Notes: generated from the letters alone by a model not told the origin. A stretch of DNA of 64,000 bases from Paracoccaceae bacterium (GCA_027486345.1 JAIXPH010000021.1:1-64000), one strand, 5' to 3'. Shown: positions 26,994 to 36,927, counted from the first letter of the stretch. Translations and numbers: made by a program.

Positions 26994-27760
26994 GACTTCA
27001 GGGAAAACGCGCCCTCATCACCGGGGCCGCGCGCGGCATCGGTCTGGAATTCGCCCGTGCCTATATCGCCGAAGGCGCGACCGTCGCGCTGGCCGACATC
27101 AATGCCGATGCTGTGGCGAAAGCGGCCGCATCGCTGGGTCCGCAGGCGGTTGCGGTGCAGATGGACGTCACCCGTCAGGACAGCATCGACGCAGGGATGG
27201 CCGAGGCCGTGGCCAAGATGGGCGGGCTGGACATCCTGATCAACAATGCGGCCCTTTTCACCGCCGCGCCCATCGTCGAGATCACCCGCGCCGATTATGA
27301 CAAGCTCTTCGCCGTCAACGTTGCCGGCACGCTGTTTTGCCTGCAAGCCGCCGCCAAGCTGATGATCGCGCAGGGGCAGGGTGGCAAGATCATCAACATG
27401 GCGTCCCAAGCCGGACGGCGCGGCGAAGGTCTGGTGGGCGTCTATTGCGCCACCAAGGCGGCGGTCATCAGCCTGACGCAATCGGCGGGTCTGAACCTGA
27501 TCCAGCACGGCATCAACGTCAACGCCATCGCCCCCGGCGTGGTGGACGGCGAGCATTGGGACGGCGTGGACGCCTTCTTTGCCAAGTATGAGAACAAACC
27601 CCTCGGCCAAAAGAAACGCGAGGTCGGTGCCGCTGTCCCCTTTGGCCGCATGGGCACCGCCGCCGATCTGACCGGCATGGCGATCTTTCTTGCCACCGAT
27701 GAGGCCCGCTACATCGTCGCCCAGACCTATGGCGTCGATGGCGGCAACTGGATGGCCTGA
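26990..27760 (+). CDS. smoS: Sorbitol (L-iditol 2-) dehydrogenase, SDR
   Basis: 256-aa short-chain dehydrogenase that oxidises D-sorbitol to D-fructose with NAD. The cofactor motif is [12 protein letters not shown] stabilises the fold, and the catalytic set is S(QAGRRG)-Y-C-A-T-K. Length and sequence agree with the characterised Rhodobacter SmoS as I recall it, including the [20 protein letters not shown] loop near the substrate site. It overlaps smoK and is followed 3 bases later by a second SDR gene of clear common origin. Confidence 0.92.
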   Translation: MRLQGKRALITGAARGIGLEFARAYIAEGATVALADINADAVAKAAASLGPQAVAVQMDVTRQDSIDAGMAEAVAKMGGLDILINNAALFTAAPIVEITRADYDKLFAVNVAGTLFCLQAAAKLMIAQGQGGKIINMASQAGRRGEGLVGVYCATKAAVISLTQSAGLNLIQHGINVNAIAPGVVDGEHWDGVDAFFAKYENKPLGQKKREVGAAVPFGRMGTAADLTGMAIFLATDEARYIVAQTYGVDGGNWMA

Positions 27761-27763
27761 CCG

Positions 27764-28531
27764 ATGGCGCGGCTCTCCGGCAAGACAGCCCTGATCACGG
27801 GCGGCGCGCGCGGCATCGGCGCCGCCATCGCGCGGGCTTACCTGCGCGAAGGGGCGCAGGTGATGGTGGCCGACTTGTCTCAGGCGATGGTGTCAGAGGC
27901 GGCGGCGAAGATGGGCTGCCATGGCGTGCAGATGGACGTCACCCGTCAGGACAGCATCGACGCCGCGATGGCCCATGCCGTGGCCCGGATGGGCGGGATC
28001 GACATTCTCGTGAACAACGCGGGCGTCTATGACCTTGCGCCCATCGTGGACATCACGCGATCCAGTTACGACAAACTCTTCGCCGTCAACGTGGCCGGCA
28101 CCCTGTTCACCCTGCAAGCCGCCGCCCGCCAGATGCTGGCCCAAGGCCGCGGCGGGCGGATCATCAACCTCGCCTCCCAAGCCGGACGGCGCGGCGAGCC
28201 TTTGGGCGCTGTCTATTGCGCCACCAAGGCTGCCGTTATCAGCCTGACCCAATCCGCCGGGCTGAACCTGATCCGCGACGGCATCTCCGTGAACGCCATC
28301 GCGCCGGGCGTGATCGAAAGCGACATGTGGGACCATGTCGACGCGCTCTTCGCCGCCGCCGAAGGCCTGCCAGTGGGCGAGAAAAAGCGCCGCGTCGGGG
28401 CCGCCGTCCCCTTTGGCCGCTTCGGCACGGCGGATGAGGTGGCCGGGATGGCCGTCTTCCTCGCCTCGGACGAGGCTGCATACATCACCGCTCAGACCTA
28501 TGGGGTCGATGGCGGCAACTGGATAGCCTGA
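27764..28531 (+). CDS. SmoS-like short-chain polyol dehydrogenase, tandem paralogue
   Basis: 255 aa, similar to SmoS along its whole length, including long identical stretches around the [20 protein letters not shown] active-site helix. TGGARGIG and the catalytic Ser, Tyr and Lys are all kept. The main difference is the substrate-loop region: SmoS has [17 protein letters not shown] where this protein has ESDMWDHVDALFAAAEG. It is probably an NAD-linked polyol dehydrogenase with altered preference (for example xylitol, galactitol or L-iditol). It starts 3 bases after smoS. Confidence 0.88.
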   Translation: MARLSGKTALITGGARGIGAAIARAYLREGAQVMVADLSQAMVSEAAAKMGCHGVQMDVTRQDSIDAAMAHAVARMGGIDILVNNAGVYDLAPIVDITRSSYDKLFAVNVAGTLFTLQAAARQMLAQGRGGRIINLASQAGRRGEPLGAVYCATKAAVISLTQSAGLNLIRDGISVNAIAPGVIESDMWDHVDALFAAAEGLPVGEKKRRVGAAVPFGRFGTADEVAGMAVFLASDEAAYITAQTYGVDGGNWIA

Positions 28532-28597
28532 CCTCTCAGGCCGATGACACACGGCCAAGGCGGTCCCCGCCTTGGCACCACCGGAAGGACCAAGACA

Positions 28598-30037
28598 ATG
28601 AGCCAGACCGTCCAGACCCCCGCCTATGACCGCAGCCGCCTGACACCGGGCATCGTCCACATCGGTCTGGGCAATTTCCACCGCGCGCATATGGCGGTCT
28701 ATCTGGACGACCTTTTTGCCAAGGGTCTGGGCCATGACTGGGCGATCCTCGGGGCTGGGGTGCGTGCGCCTGACGCCCGGATGCGCGACGCGCTGAAGGC
28801 GCAGGACTGCCTCTCGACGGTGATCGAGCTGGACCCCAAGGGCAAGACGGCCCGGCGGGTGGGGGCGATGATCGACTTCCTGCCGGTTGAGGCCGACAAT
28901 GCCGCCTTGATCGCCGCCATGTCACAGCCCCATATCCGCATCGTGTCGCTGACCGTGACCGAGGGCGGCTACTACGTTGATCCCGCCACCGGGCGCTTTG
29001 ATCCCACCCATCCTGACATCGTGGCAGACGGCAAGAACCCCGCCGCGCCTGCCACCGCCTTTGGTGCCATCCTCGCCGCGCTGAAGGCCCGGCGCGCGGC
29101 GGGTGTCCAACCCTTCACCGTCATGTCCTGTGACAACCTGCCCGGCAATGGCCATGTCACACAAGCCGCCGTCGTGGGACTTGCGCGCCTGTCGGACCCT
29201 GCGCTGGCCGATTGGGTGCAGTCCAACGTGGCCTTCCCGAATGGCATGGTGGACCGCATCACCCCCGCCACCGGCCCGCGTGAGCGTGAGATGGCTTCCT
29301 CCTTCGGTCTTGGCGCCGATCCTGTGCCCGTCACCTGCGAACCCTTCCGCCAATGGGTGCTGGAGGACAACTTCCCCGCCGGTCGTCCACCGCTGGAACA
29401 GGTGGGCGTGACCTTCACGCCCGATGTCCACGCCTATGAGGTGATGAAGATCCGCATCCTGAACGGCGGTCATGCGATCATCGCCTATCCCGGCGGGCTT
29501 CTGGATATCGAATATGTGCATGAGGCGATGGCCGATCCGCAGATCCGCGCCTTCCTCGACAAGGTGGAGCGGGAGGAGATCCTGCCCATCGTCCCGCCAG
29601 TGCCCGGCACGAACCTTGACGATTACTTCACCCTGATCATCGACCGCTTTGCCAACCCGGAAGTCGCCGACACCGAGCGCCGCCTCTGCCTCGACGGCTC
29701 CAACCGCCAGCCGAAGTTCATCATCCCCTCTATCGCCGACAATCTGGCGCGGAGCGTGGTGCCGCGCGGGCTGATCCTCGAATCCGCGCTGTGGTGCCGC
29801 TACTGCATGGGCGTCAGCGATGCGGGCAGGGTGATCGAACCGAACGACCCGAACTGGGACCGCCTGCACGCCACCGCCCGCGCCGCCGCGAGCGATCCGG
29901 CAGAGTGGCTGGCGATGGAGGATATCTACGGCCCCGTGGGCAAAGACCCCGCCGTCATCGCCTGTTTCGCCGGGTTCCTGCAAGACCTGGGCACCCGCGG
30001 CACCCGCGCCGTGCTGGCCGATTACATCAAGGGCTAG
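28598..30037 (+). CDS. mtlK: Mannitol 2-dehydrogenase
   Basis: 479-aa long-chain polyol dehydrogenase that converts D-mannitol to D-fructose with NAD. GIVHIGLGNFHRAHMAVYLDD is the N-terminal nucleotide-binding segment. SCDNLPGNGHV, VDRITPATG and the KIRILNGGHA helix (catalytic Lys, Asn and His) define the family. ATG at 28598 with AAGGAC upstream matches the size of Rhodobacter MtlK. It is the last recognised gene of the smo operon; no fructokinase or xylulokinase gene follows. Confidence 0.93.
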   Translation: MSQTVQTPAYDRSRLTPGIVHIGLGNFHRAHMAVYLDDLFAKGLGHDWAILGAGVRAPDARMRDALKAQDCLSTVIELDPKGKTARRVGAMIDFLPVEADNAALIAAMSQPHIRIVSLTVTEGGYYVDPATGRFDPTHPDIVADGKNPAAPATAFGAILAALKARRAAGVQPFTVMSCDNLPGNGHVTQAAVVGLARLSDPALADWVQSNVAFPNGMVDRITPATGPREREMASSFGLGADPVPVTCEPFRQWVLEDNFPAGRPPLEQVGVTFTPDVHAYEVMKIRILNGGHAIIAYPGGLLDIEYVHEAMADPQIRAFLDKVEREEILPIVPPVPGTNLDDYFTLIIDRFANPEVADTERRLCLDGSNRQPKFIIPSIADNLARSVVPRGLILESALWCRYCMGVSDAGRVIEPNDPNWDRLHATARAAASDPAEWLAMEDIYGPVGKDPAVIACFAGFLQDLGTRGTRAVLADYIKG

Positions 30038-30057
30038 ACTGCCTCTGCCCCGGTTTT

Positions 30058-30144
30058 CTCTGTTCAAGTATCCCACGGGGGGGCGTCCATCGGATTCGCC
30101 ATCGGTCCGAGAACCGATGGACAACGGGGGGGTGAAACCCCCCG
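30058..30144. repeat. Hairpin plus GGGATACTTGAAC element (copy D) at convergent gene ends
   Basis: Read on the minus strand it contains a GGGGGG-TTTCA-CCCCCC hairpin, a second perfect stem with 8-base arms (CCATCGGT/ACCGATGG), a C run, and then GTGGGATACTTGAACAGAG. This is the layout of copies A-C with an extra stem. It lies between the converging mtlK and glycosyltransferase genes and probably ends one or both transcripts. Confidence 0.6.
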
Positions 30145-30172
30145 CTTCTGTCCGGTCCACCCACGCAGCGCT

Positions 30173-31312
30173 TCAGGCCGCGTCCGCCGTTTCCCCCGCA
30201 GCGCCCAAGGTCGCCTGCGCTGCCAACAGTGCCGCCTTCATCGCGCTGAGTTCTGGCTGGGCCAAAGCCTCGGCCAGTTTCTTTTGCCGCCAGGCCATGG
30301 CCACCGCCTGCAACCGCGCCAGTACCGGGTCGGCGAGCAGGCGGTCATATTCGGCCCGCACCTCGGCCCGGTGGCGCAGGACCGACTCATCCCGGCAATG
30401 GTTGAAATCCCGCGCCTCAAGATAGTCCTGCGGGCTTTCCATTTGCCGTTCCACTGCAAATCCGCGCGCGAATTTCAGCAAGAGCATGTCCATCGACTGG
30501 ACAGAGTAATGGTTGATCTGGGCATGGCTGTAATTGCCATGCCGTGAGACCGCGCCCCAACTACGCGGGATGGTCTGGCCCGAGGCGGTGGCATAGACCC
30601 GCTCGCCGCCGCCCACGGGATTGGCGGGGCGGTGGATGTTGGGCTTGGAAAACCGATCCGGCCGGAAGATCGACTTCGGGGCCAACGCATGGCTGCGCGA
30701 CACGCGTTCGGGGTCCGCGCCGTGCAGGAATTGCTCGGTCACGAACCCGGGGGCGAAATCCTGCACGCCGGACGATCCGAACAGTCGCCAGTTTATCATG
30801 AAGCAATCGGCGTCCCGGTTCTGCGCCAGAAGGTCATCGACCCGGCCCGCGCCCGCATGGATGTTCAGGAATTCATCCGCATCCAGCATCATCACCCATT
30901 CGGCGGACGTATAGGCGGGATGGGTCATGGCGCGGATCAGGCCGCGCACCTGCGGCTTGTGCCGCCCAAGGCGCCGCTTGGCAGCGTTGTCCTGAAAGCT
31001 GGCCAGACCCATCTGATCCAGCCGTTTCCAGATCAGGTCGGTGCCATCCTCGCAGTCATTGGTGTAGATCAGGAAATGGTCAAAGCCGATCACCCGGTGA
31101 TAGGCGACCCATTCCAGAACGGTGGCCCCTTCGTTCTTCATGCAGGACAAAAGCAACCGTTTCGGCTGCACGGTCGCGGCCGTATCGCCCGTGCGGGTGG
31201 CGCGGCGTTCGTTGCGGGTCAGGCGGCGGCTGATCATCGCCAGCTCGTGATCCACCTCGGACAGGGATTGCGGCGCGGCAGTGGGGGCCGTCGGGTCTTC
31301 CTCTGCTGTCAT
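30173..31312 (-). CDS. Glycosyltransferase, Glyco_tranf_2_4 type
   Basis: 379 aa. LLLSCMKNEGATVLEWVAYHRVIGFDHFLIYTNDCEDGT opens a glycosyltransferase fold common in Rhodobacteraceae capsule and surface loci. MLDADEFLNI is the metal-binding DxD motif. HYSVQSMDMLLLKFARG and a basic helical tail follow. ATG at 31312 has AGGAA 6 bases upstream; a GTG 21 bases earlier is less likely. It is not adjacent to other glycan genes, so its product is unknown. It converges with mtlK. Confidence 0.8.
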   Translation of the reverse strand: MTAEEDPTAPTAAPQSLSEVDHELAMISRRLTRNERRATRTGDTAATVQPKRLLLSCMKNEGATVLEWVAYHRVIGFDHFLIYTNDCEDGTDLIWKRLDQMGLASFQDNAAKRRLGRHKPQVRGLIRAMTHPAYTSAEWVMMLDADEFLNIHAGAGRVDDLLAQNRDADCFMINWRLFGSSGVQDFAPGFVTEQFLHGADPERVSRSHALAPKSIFRPDRFSKPNIHRPANPVGGGERVYATASGQTIPRSWGAVSRHGNYSHAQINHYSVQSMDMLLLKFARGFAVERQMESPQDYLEARDFNHCRDESVLRHRAEVRAEYDRLLADPVLARLQAVAMAWRQKKLAEALAQPELSAMKAALLAAQATLGAAGETADAA

Positions 31313-31489
31313 CCGTCGCTGTTCCTCGCACACACACCTGATGCGGAATGGTCGCAGCCAATGCCCGTTTCCGCAAGAGGGGCAATGCGACAGGCGTCGG
31401 GCGGGGAAAGCCTTTGCAGCCGCGCGGCGGTCTGGCTATCAACGCCCGATGCGCCGGGCAGGACGGGCATTTGCAGGGGGCGGATCGGG

Positions 31490-32629
31490 ATGGACAGCGG
31501 CACAAATACGGCGGCGACACGGGCGGCGACGCGGCTCTCGTTTCTGGTCGCGGGCTTTGTCATGGCCTGCTGGGCGCCGCTGATCCCCTTTGCCAAGGCG
31601 CGGTCCGGTGTGGATGAGGGGCAATTGGGCCTGCTGCTCTTGTGTCTTGGCATCGGGTCGCTGATCGCCATGCCGACGGCGGGGTTCATCAGTGCGCGCA
31701 CCGGGGCCAAGCCCATGATCCTGCTGGGAGGCGCGGGCCTGTGCCTGTTGTTGCCGGTCTTGGCGGTGGTCAGCGCGCCTTGGGCGCTGGCGGCGGGGGT
31801 GCTGCTGTTCGGGGCCTCGCTCGGCACCATCGACGTGGCGATGAACGTCCATTCCGTCGAGGTGGAAAAGGATTCGAAAATCCCCTTGATGTCTGGCTTT
31901 CACGCCATGTTCAGTCTGGGCGGTTTTGCTGGGGCAGGGGGCATGACGCTGCTGCTGTCGAACGGCGTGACCCCCTTGGTTTCGGCGCTGGTCGCGGTGG
32001 CGCTGGCCTGTGTCGCGCTGGTCATCGCCGCCCCGCGCCTGTTGCGTGCGGCGGGGGGCACGCCCCCGGCTTTCGCCCTGCCGCGCGGCATCGTGCTGCT
32101 TCTGGCCTTCCTGACGGCGGTGATCTTTCTGGTCGAAGGCGCGGTGCTGGACTGGGGCGCGCTCTTGCTGGTGGACCGCGGGATTTCGGCGGTGGAGCAG
32201 GCGGGGCTGGGCTACATGATGTTTTCCGTCGCCATGACGCTGGGCCGTCTGACCGGCGACCGGATCGTCGCGGCGTTGGGGCCGTTCAAGGTGCTGGTCT
32301 TTGGCGGTCTGCTGACCTTTGCCGGTTTTGCGCTGGTGCTGACGGTGGATTGGAAGCCGGGCACCATGGCGGGGTTTGTGCTGATCGGCCTTGGCGCGGC
32401 GAACCTCGTGCCGGTGCTGTTTTCCGCCACGGGCCGTCAAAAGGTCATGCCCGCGGGCATGGCCATCGCGGCGGTCACGACGACGGGCTATGCAGGGATT
32501 CTGGCGGGGCCGGCGCTGATCGGCCTTGCCGCCCATGCCACCAGCCTGACGACGGCCTTCTGGATGCTGGGCATCATGGTGCTGCTCTTGCCCGCCTGCG
32601 CGCGGATCGTGGTCGGCGCGGGGCGGTAA
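31490..32629 (+). CDS. MFS transporter
   Basis: 379-aa protein with about 12 hydrophobic helices. The first is LSFLVAGFVMACWAPLIPF. GFISARTGAKP is the MFS loop 2-3 motif. The sequence resembles sugar or drug MFS carriers of the YbjJ type; the substrate is unknown. ATG at 31490 is a reasonable start, with no strong ribosome site. It ends 3 bases from the end of the convergent AraC-type regulator gene. Confidence 0.82.
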   Translation: MDSGTNTAATRAATRLSFLVAGFVMACWAPLIPFAKARSGVDEGQLGLLLLCLGIGSLIAMPTAGFISARTGAKPMILLGGAGLCLLLPVLAVVSAPWALAAGVLLFGASLGTIDVAMNVHSVEVEKDSKIPLMSGFHAMFSLGGFAGAGGMTLLLSNGVTPLVSALVAVALACVALVIAAPRLLRAAGGTPPAFALPRGIVLLLAFLTAVIFLVEGAVLDWGALLLVDRGISAVEQAGLGYMMFSVAMTLGRLTGDRIVAALGPFKVLVFGGLLTFAGFALVLTVDWKPGTMAGFVLIGLGAANLVPVLFSATGRQKVMPAGMAIAAVTTTGYAGILAGPALIGLAAHATSLTTAFWMLGIMVLLLPACARIVVGAGR

Positions 32630-32632
32630 GCG

Positions 32633-33550
32633 TTAGCCCGGAAAATCCAGATAGTTCTTGCGCATCATGGCGGGGGAGGTGCCGTAGCCCGCCTTGAACT
32701 GTGCGTAGAACTGGCTCATGGAATTGAAGCCCGCCGCCTCGGCCACCGATGATATCGCCATCGTGCTTTCCACCAAAAGCGCCCGCGCCCGCATCAGGCG
32801 CATGCGGGTGACGAACTGCGTCATCGGCACCTGCATCACCCGGGTGAAGATCGACTGGGCATAGGTTTCATGCAGACCCGTCACCGCCGCGATGTCGCGG
32901 TTGCGCAGGGGCTGTTCCAGATGTTCAAGGATATGGCGCACCATCGCCACGACGTGCCGGATATGCGCCGAACTCAGCGCGCGATCCGCCCCCATTTCAT
33001 GCTGCGGCAGGCGCAGGAAATCGAATGGCTCCAGTGCGGCGCGGCGGAAGAGGGCGTTCAACTCCATCTTCACCACCTCGGTCCGTTCGAAATCGCCGCT
33101 GCGGTAATCGGCATACCAGCGCCGCACCTGATCCTGCGAGCAGAGCGATTCCGGCAAGGCCACCATGCCGCGCCCGATCAGCGCCACCTGCAGCGCCATG
33201 ATGTAAGGCATCACCATGAAGGCATCGAGGGGCAGGTAGATGTTGCACAGCTTGTTCGGCCCCGGTCCGGTGGGGGTGACTTGGGTCAACTGGTGCGGCA
33301 CCCCGGCCCAGAAGATCACCAGCCGGTTCGCGGGCAGTCGGACGATCCCGCCGTCGAAATCATAGGTCATTTCGAAATCGACGGCGAAGTTGGCCTCGAT
33401 ATGCCCGTGCCAATGCGGCTGGGTCATCGTCACCGGTTCAAAGATGCGGATGCCGAAGCGGCCAAAGGCCTTTTGCTGCGAATAGAATCGCCGGTCATGG
33501 CCCGGCACCGGAACCCGGGCGCGAGGGGTGGCTTCAGCTCTCGATTCCAT
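32633..33550 (-). CDS. AraC-family regulator of the alpha-galactoside locus (AgpT/MelR-like)
   Basis: 305 aa. The N-terminal cupin sensor domain includes PVTMTQPHWHGHIEANFAVD, in which histidines line the sugar pocket. The C-terminal two helix-turn-helix domain has RDIAAVTGLHETYAQSIFTR and SSVAEAAGFNSMSQFYAQFKAGYGTSP. It diverges from the oligosaccharide importer gene 178 bases away and is its likely activator, as AgpT and MelR are for alpha-galactoside genes. ATG at 33550 is preferred to a TTG at 33595. Confidence 0.87.
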   Translation of the reverse strand: MESRAEATPRARVPVPGHDRRFYSQQKAFGRFGIRIFEPVTMTQPHWHGHIEANFAVDFEMTYDFDGGIVRLPANRLVIFWAGVPHQLTQVTPTGPGPNKLCNIYLPLDAFMVMPYIMALQVALIGRGMVALPESLCSQDQVRRWYADYRSGDFERTEVVKMELNALFRRAALEPFDFLRLPQHEMGADRALSSAHIRHVVAMVRHILEHLEQPLRNRDIAAVTGLHETYAQSIFTRVMQVPMTQFVTRMRLMRARALLVESTMAISSVAEAAGFNSMSQFYAQFKAGYGTSPAMMRKNYLDFPG

Positions 33551-33727
33551 GGTCGTTGCGCCCCGATCTGAGGATTCCGGAAAAGAAGGTGGCAATCTGA
33601 TATTGTCGCCCCGGCACCCCCTGACGCAAGGTTAATTTGCCGAGGGTGGAGGAGACTCGAAGCGCCAGACCCCGGCCACGACAAGAAAAAGGGAAACCCG
33701 GCCGCGCCTGCGGCCAAGGGAGGAGAC

Positions 33728-35800
33728 ATGACGATGCATGCCCGACGCGCTGCTGTTGCAGCGCTATTGTTGAGTGTATCCGCAAGCGCCGTGTGGGCCG
33801 AAATGGCCGCACCCACCGCGCCGCCGGAAGCGCCGAAGTTTGATGCCCAGACCGAACCGCTCTATGTCGCCCGGTCCGACATCTTCGAATACAAGGCCCT
33901 GCCGTCCTATTCCGAACCGGCTTGGGTCACGGCATTTGTGGATGCCGGAAAACTGCCTCCCGTGGCGGAACGCCTGCCCAAGGAACCCTTGGTCTACAAG
34001 ACCGCCAACATGCCCGACGGTCCCGGCGTTTACGGTGACGTGATGCGCCATGTGATCGGCGGCCGTCCTGAAGGCTGGAACTTCTGGGCCGGTCAGTCCT
34101 ATGGCTGGGGCGGGATCGATATCGGTCTGGTGGAATGTCTGACCCGCACTGGGCCGCTCTTCACCGTCAAGGCCGAAGACCTGCAACCGATGCCGAACCT
34201 TGCCAAGTCCTGGGAATGGTCCGAGGACGGCAAGACCCTGACCGTGCACTTGATCGAAGGCGCGAAATGGTCTGACGGCGATCCCTTCGACACCGAGGAC
34301 ATCGACTTCTACTGGAACGACGTGATCCTCGATCCCGAAGTGACCCCGCTGATGGGCGCGGCAGAGGCGACCTACAACAACGCCAAGCTGGAAATCACTG
34401 ACGCCTATACGTTCAAGCTGACCTTCGACACGGCCTTCCCCGAGTCGGTGCTTTACAACATGGCCTATGGGAACTTCTGCCCCGGCCCGAGCCATATCCT
34501 CAAGGCCAAGCATCCCAAGCATGGCGGCGAAAGCTATGAGGCGTTCCAGAAAGCCTTCCCGTCCGACATGATGAACTTCCCCGTCATGGGCGCCTGGGCC
34601 GTGGTGGAGCATCGCCCCGATGACATCGTGGTGCTGCGCCGCAATCCCTATTACTGGAAGGTGGACGAAACCGGCCAGCAACTGCCCTATCTGGACGAGA
34701 TGCACTATCGCCTGTCCACATGGGGGGATCGTGACGTTCAGGCCGTGGCGGGGACGGGGGACTTCTCCAACCTCGAGCAGGCGGAAAACTACGTCGAAAG
34801 CCTGAAGAAGGCCGCCGATCCTGCCAGCCCGGCGCGTCTGGCCTTTGGTCCGCGCACCATCGGCTACACGATGTATCCCAACCTGTCCGGTAACGGTTGG
34901 GGGGAACCCGATGCCCGTGGGCAGGCCGTGCGCGAGTTGAACCGCAACCTCGATTTCCGCAAGGCGATCAGCTATGCGGTGGACCGTCAGCGGTTGGGCG
35001 AAAGCCTTGTGAAGGGTCCGTTCACCACGCAGTATCCGGGCGGCATCTATGCAGGCACGCCCTACTATGATGCGGCCTCGACCGTGTTCTATCCCTACTC
35101 GGTGGACAGCGCGAAAGAGGCGCTGAAGGCGGCTGGGCTGGAAGACAGCGACGGCAACGGCTTTGTCAACCTGCCGGGCAGCGAGGATCTGAACGTCACC
35201 TTGCTGACCCAATCGGACTACACCACCGACAAGAACCTTGCCGAAGGTGTAGTGGCGATGATGGCTGACGCCGGGGTGAAGGTCACGCTGAACGCACTGA
35301 CCGGCAAGGACTTCGACAACGCCCGCGACAGCGGCAAGTTCGACTGGATCATCATCCGCAACGGCACCGAGCTGATCACCGTGGTGCAAAACACCGCCGC
35401 ACTGGCCCCGACCGGTCCGTCGACGGATGTGAACCACCGCGCCAACGGTGCCGGAGAGATGGACCTACTGCCCTATGAGGAAGAGATGGTGAAAACCGTC
35501 AACGCCTTCATCGGGTCGCGCGATCCGGCAGAGCGGCTGGCGCTGATGAAAACCTATCAGAAGCTCTATACCGAAAACCTCGACGGGATTGGTCTGACGG
35601 CCTATCCGGGCGCGCTGATCGTGAACAAGCGCTTTGCCAACATCCCGGCGGGTGCGCCCATCTTCATGTACAACTGGGCCGAGGACAACATCATCCGCGA
35701 ACGTGTCTTCGTTCCGGCTGACAAGCAGATCGGCGCAGAACTGCACCCGAACACGCTGCCCGGCGAATTGGGCGGTGCGGGTCCGGTCTCGGTGAACTGA
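33728..35800 (+). CDS. Oligosaccharide ABC transporter substrate-binding protein (AgpA-like)
   Basis: 690-aa periplasmic family 5 binding protein. A signal peptide (1-24, ending SAVWAE) precedes the binding domains. Family 5 marks are LAKSWEWSEDGKTLTVHLIEGAKWSDGDPFD and FRKAISYAVDRQRL. Family 5 proteins bind peptides or oligosaccharides; melA downstream points to alpha-galactosides such as melibiose or raffinose, as for rhizobial AgpA. ATG at 33728 follows GGGAGGAG. A stem-loop (35823-35846) separates it from the permease genes. Confidence 0.85.
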   Translation: MTMHARRAAVAALLLSVSASAVWAEMAAPTAPPEAPKFDAQTEPLYVARSDIFEYKALPSYSEPAWVTAFVDAGKLPPVAERLPKEPLVYKTANMPDGPGVYGDVMRHVIGGRPEGWNFWAGQSYGWGGIDIGLVECLTRTGPLFTVKAEDLQPMPNLAKSWEWSEDGKTLTVHLIEGAKWSDGDPFDTEDIDFYWNDVILDPEVTPLMGAAEATYNNAKLEITDAYTFKLTFDTAFPESVLYNMAYGNFCPGPSHILKAKHPKHGGESYEAFQKAFPSDMMNFPVMGAWAVVEHRPDDIVVLRRNPYYWKVDETGQQLPYLDEMHYRLSTWGDRDVQAVAGTGDFSNLEQAENYVESLKKAADPASPARLAFGPRTIGYTMYPNLSGNGWGEPDARGQAVRELNRNLDFRKAISYAVDRQRLGESLVKGPFTTQYPGGIYAGTPYYDAASTVFYPYSVDSAKEALKAAGLEDSDGNGFVNLPGSEDLNVTLLTQSDYTTDKNLAEGVVAMMADAGVKVTLNALTGKDFDNARDSGKFDWIIIRNGTELITVVQNTAALAPTGPSTDVNHRANGAGEMDLLPYEEEMVKTVNAFIGSRDPAERLALMKTYQKLYTENLDGIGLTAYPGALIVNKRFANIPAGAPIFMYNWAEDNIIRERVFVPADKQIGAELHPNTLPGELGGAGPVSVN

Positions 35801-35822
35801 ACGGGTTTCCTCCCGAAGCGGG

Positions 35823-35846
35823 GGGGCGGCAGACCATCGCCGCCCC
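35823..35846 (+). terminator. Stem-loop after the binding-protein gene
   Basis: A perfect 8-base stem GGGGCGGC/GCCGCCCC with an 8-base loop lies 23 bases past the stop, with no long T run. It resembles the smoE arrangement and probably limits expression of the following permease genes or protects the upstream message. Confidence 0.55.
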
Positions 35847-35898
35847 TTCGCACCCCTTCCGCGCCTGATGCGCCTTTCCCCAAACTCACGGGTTTCCG

Positions 35899-36927
35899 AT
35901 GCTGCAATTCCTCGGCATTCGTCTGATGCAGGCCATCCCGGTGCTTCTGGTGATGAGCATCATCACCTTCATCATCATCCAAGCCCCGCCCGGCGACTAC
36001 GGTGACTTCATCCGCACCAACATGATCGTGCAGGGCAACGCCACGACCGAAGCCGCCAACCGCGCCGCCGAGGCCTACCGTGAGGCGAATGGCCTGAATG
36101 ACCCCTTGGTGCTGCAATATTTCCGTTGGATCTGGGGGATCGTGACCCGCGCCGATTTCGGCCAGTCCTATGCCTATAACAAGCCCGTGCTGGATGTGGT
36201 GCTGCAACGCCTGCCGCCGACCATCGCCATCGCCTTGACCTGCCACCTCTTGGCCACGCTGATCGGTGTGACTTTCGGCATCATCGCCGCGACCCGGCAA
36301 TACACCTGGATCGACACGGTGCTGTCCTTCGTCGCCTTTCTGGGCATGACCATCCCGCGGTTTCTGCTGGCTTTGGTCATCCTGTACCTGCTGGCCTACA
36401 AGCTGAACGTGCAGGAGATCGGGTCGTTCTATTCCTCGCGCTATGGCGGGCAGCCCTATTGGGAAGGCTTCCTTGATTTCAACTGGGGCAAGCTCTGGAA
36501 CCTGATCCAGCATGTCTGGCCCGTGGTCGCCGTCGCCACCATCGGCGGTTTGGCCTATAACATGCGGGTGATGCGGGCGAACCTCTTGGACACGCTGAAC
36601 GCGCAATACGTGGAAACCGCCCGCGCCAAGGGGCTATCCGAGGGCGCCGTGGTGATGCGACACGCCGTGCCCAATGCGCTGCATCCCTTGGTGGCCTATC
36701 AGGGCGTGGTCCTGCCTTATATGCTGACCGGTGAGATCGAGGTGGCCATCGTCTTTGGCCTTGCCACCATCGGCCCGGCCATCGTGGGGTCGATGAACAT
36801 CGGCGATGTCTATGTGACCGCGACCCTTTTGCTGGTGCTGGGGGCCACGCTGATCATCGGCAATATCATCGCCGACGTTCTTTTGGTGCTGCTTGATCCG
36901 CGCATCCGGGTGGGGGGCAACGCATGA
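35899..36927 (+). CDS. Oligosaccharide/peptide ABC transporter permease (AgpB-like)
   Basis: 342-aa DppB-type permease with six helices. The first is IRLMQAIPVLLVMSIITFIII, and the periplasmic segment DYGDFIRTN follows. The EAA-type loop YVETARAKGLSEGAVVMRHAVPNALHPL docks the ATPase. Its stop overlaps the next permease start by 4 bases (ATGA). It forms the inner-membrane channel for the family 5 binding protein encoded upstream. Confidence 0.88.
   Translation: MLQFLGIRLMQAIPVLLVMSIITFIIIQAPPGDYGDFIRTNMIVQGNATTEAANRAAEAYREANGLNDPLVLQYFRWIWGIVTRADFGQSYAYNKPVLDVVLQRLPPTIAIALTCHLLATLIGVTFGIIAATRQYTWIDTVLSFVAFLGMTIPRFLLALVILYLLAYKLNVQEIGSFYSSRYGGQPYWEGFLDFNWGKLWNLIQHVWPVVAVATIGGLAYNMRVMRANLLDTLNAQYVETARAKGLSEGAVVMRHAVPNALHPLVAYQGVVLPYMLTGEIEVAIVFGLATIGPAIVGSMNIGDVYVTATLLLVLGATLIIGNIIADVLLVLLDPRIRVGGNA

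Noticed and set aside
19853-30037. Possibility that the polyol region is a mobile island
   Set aside because: No integrase, tRNA end, direct repeats or IS were seen, and base composition looks like that of the flanks.
31439-32536. Minus-strand 365-codon open frame
   Set aside because: It is antisense to the MFS gene; the Gln/Arg/His-rich product has no domain.
33764-35437. Minus-strand 557-codon open frame
   Set aside because: It mirrors the family 5 binding-protein gene; no start signal or domain supports it.
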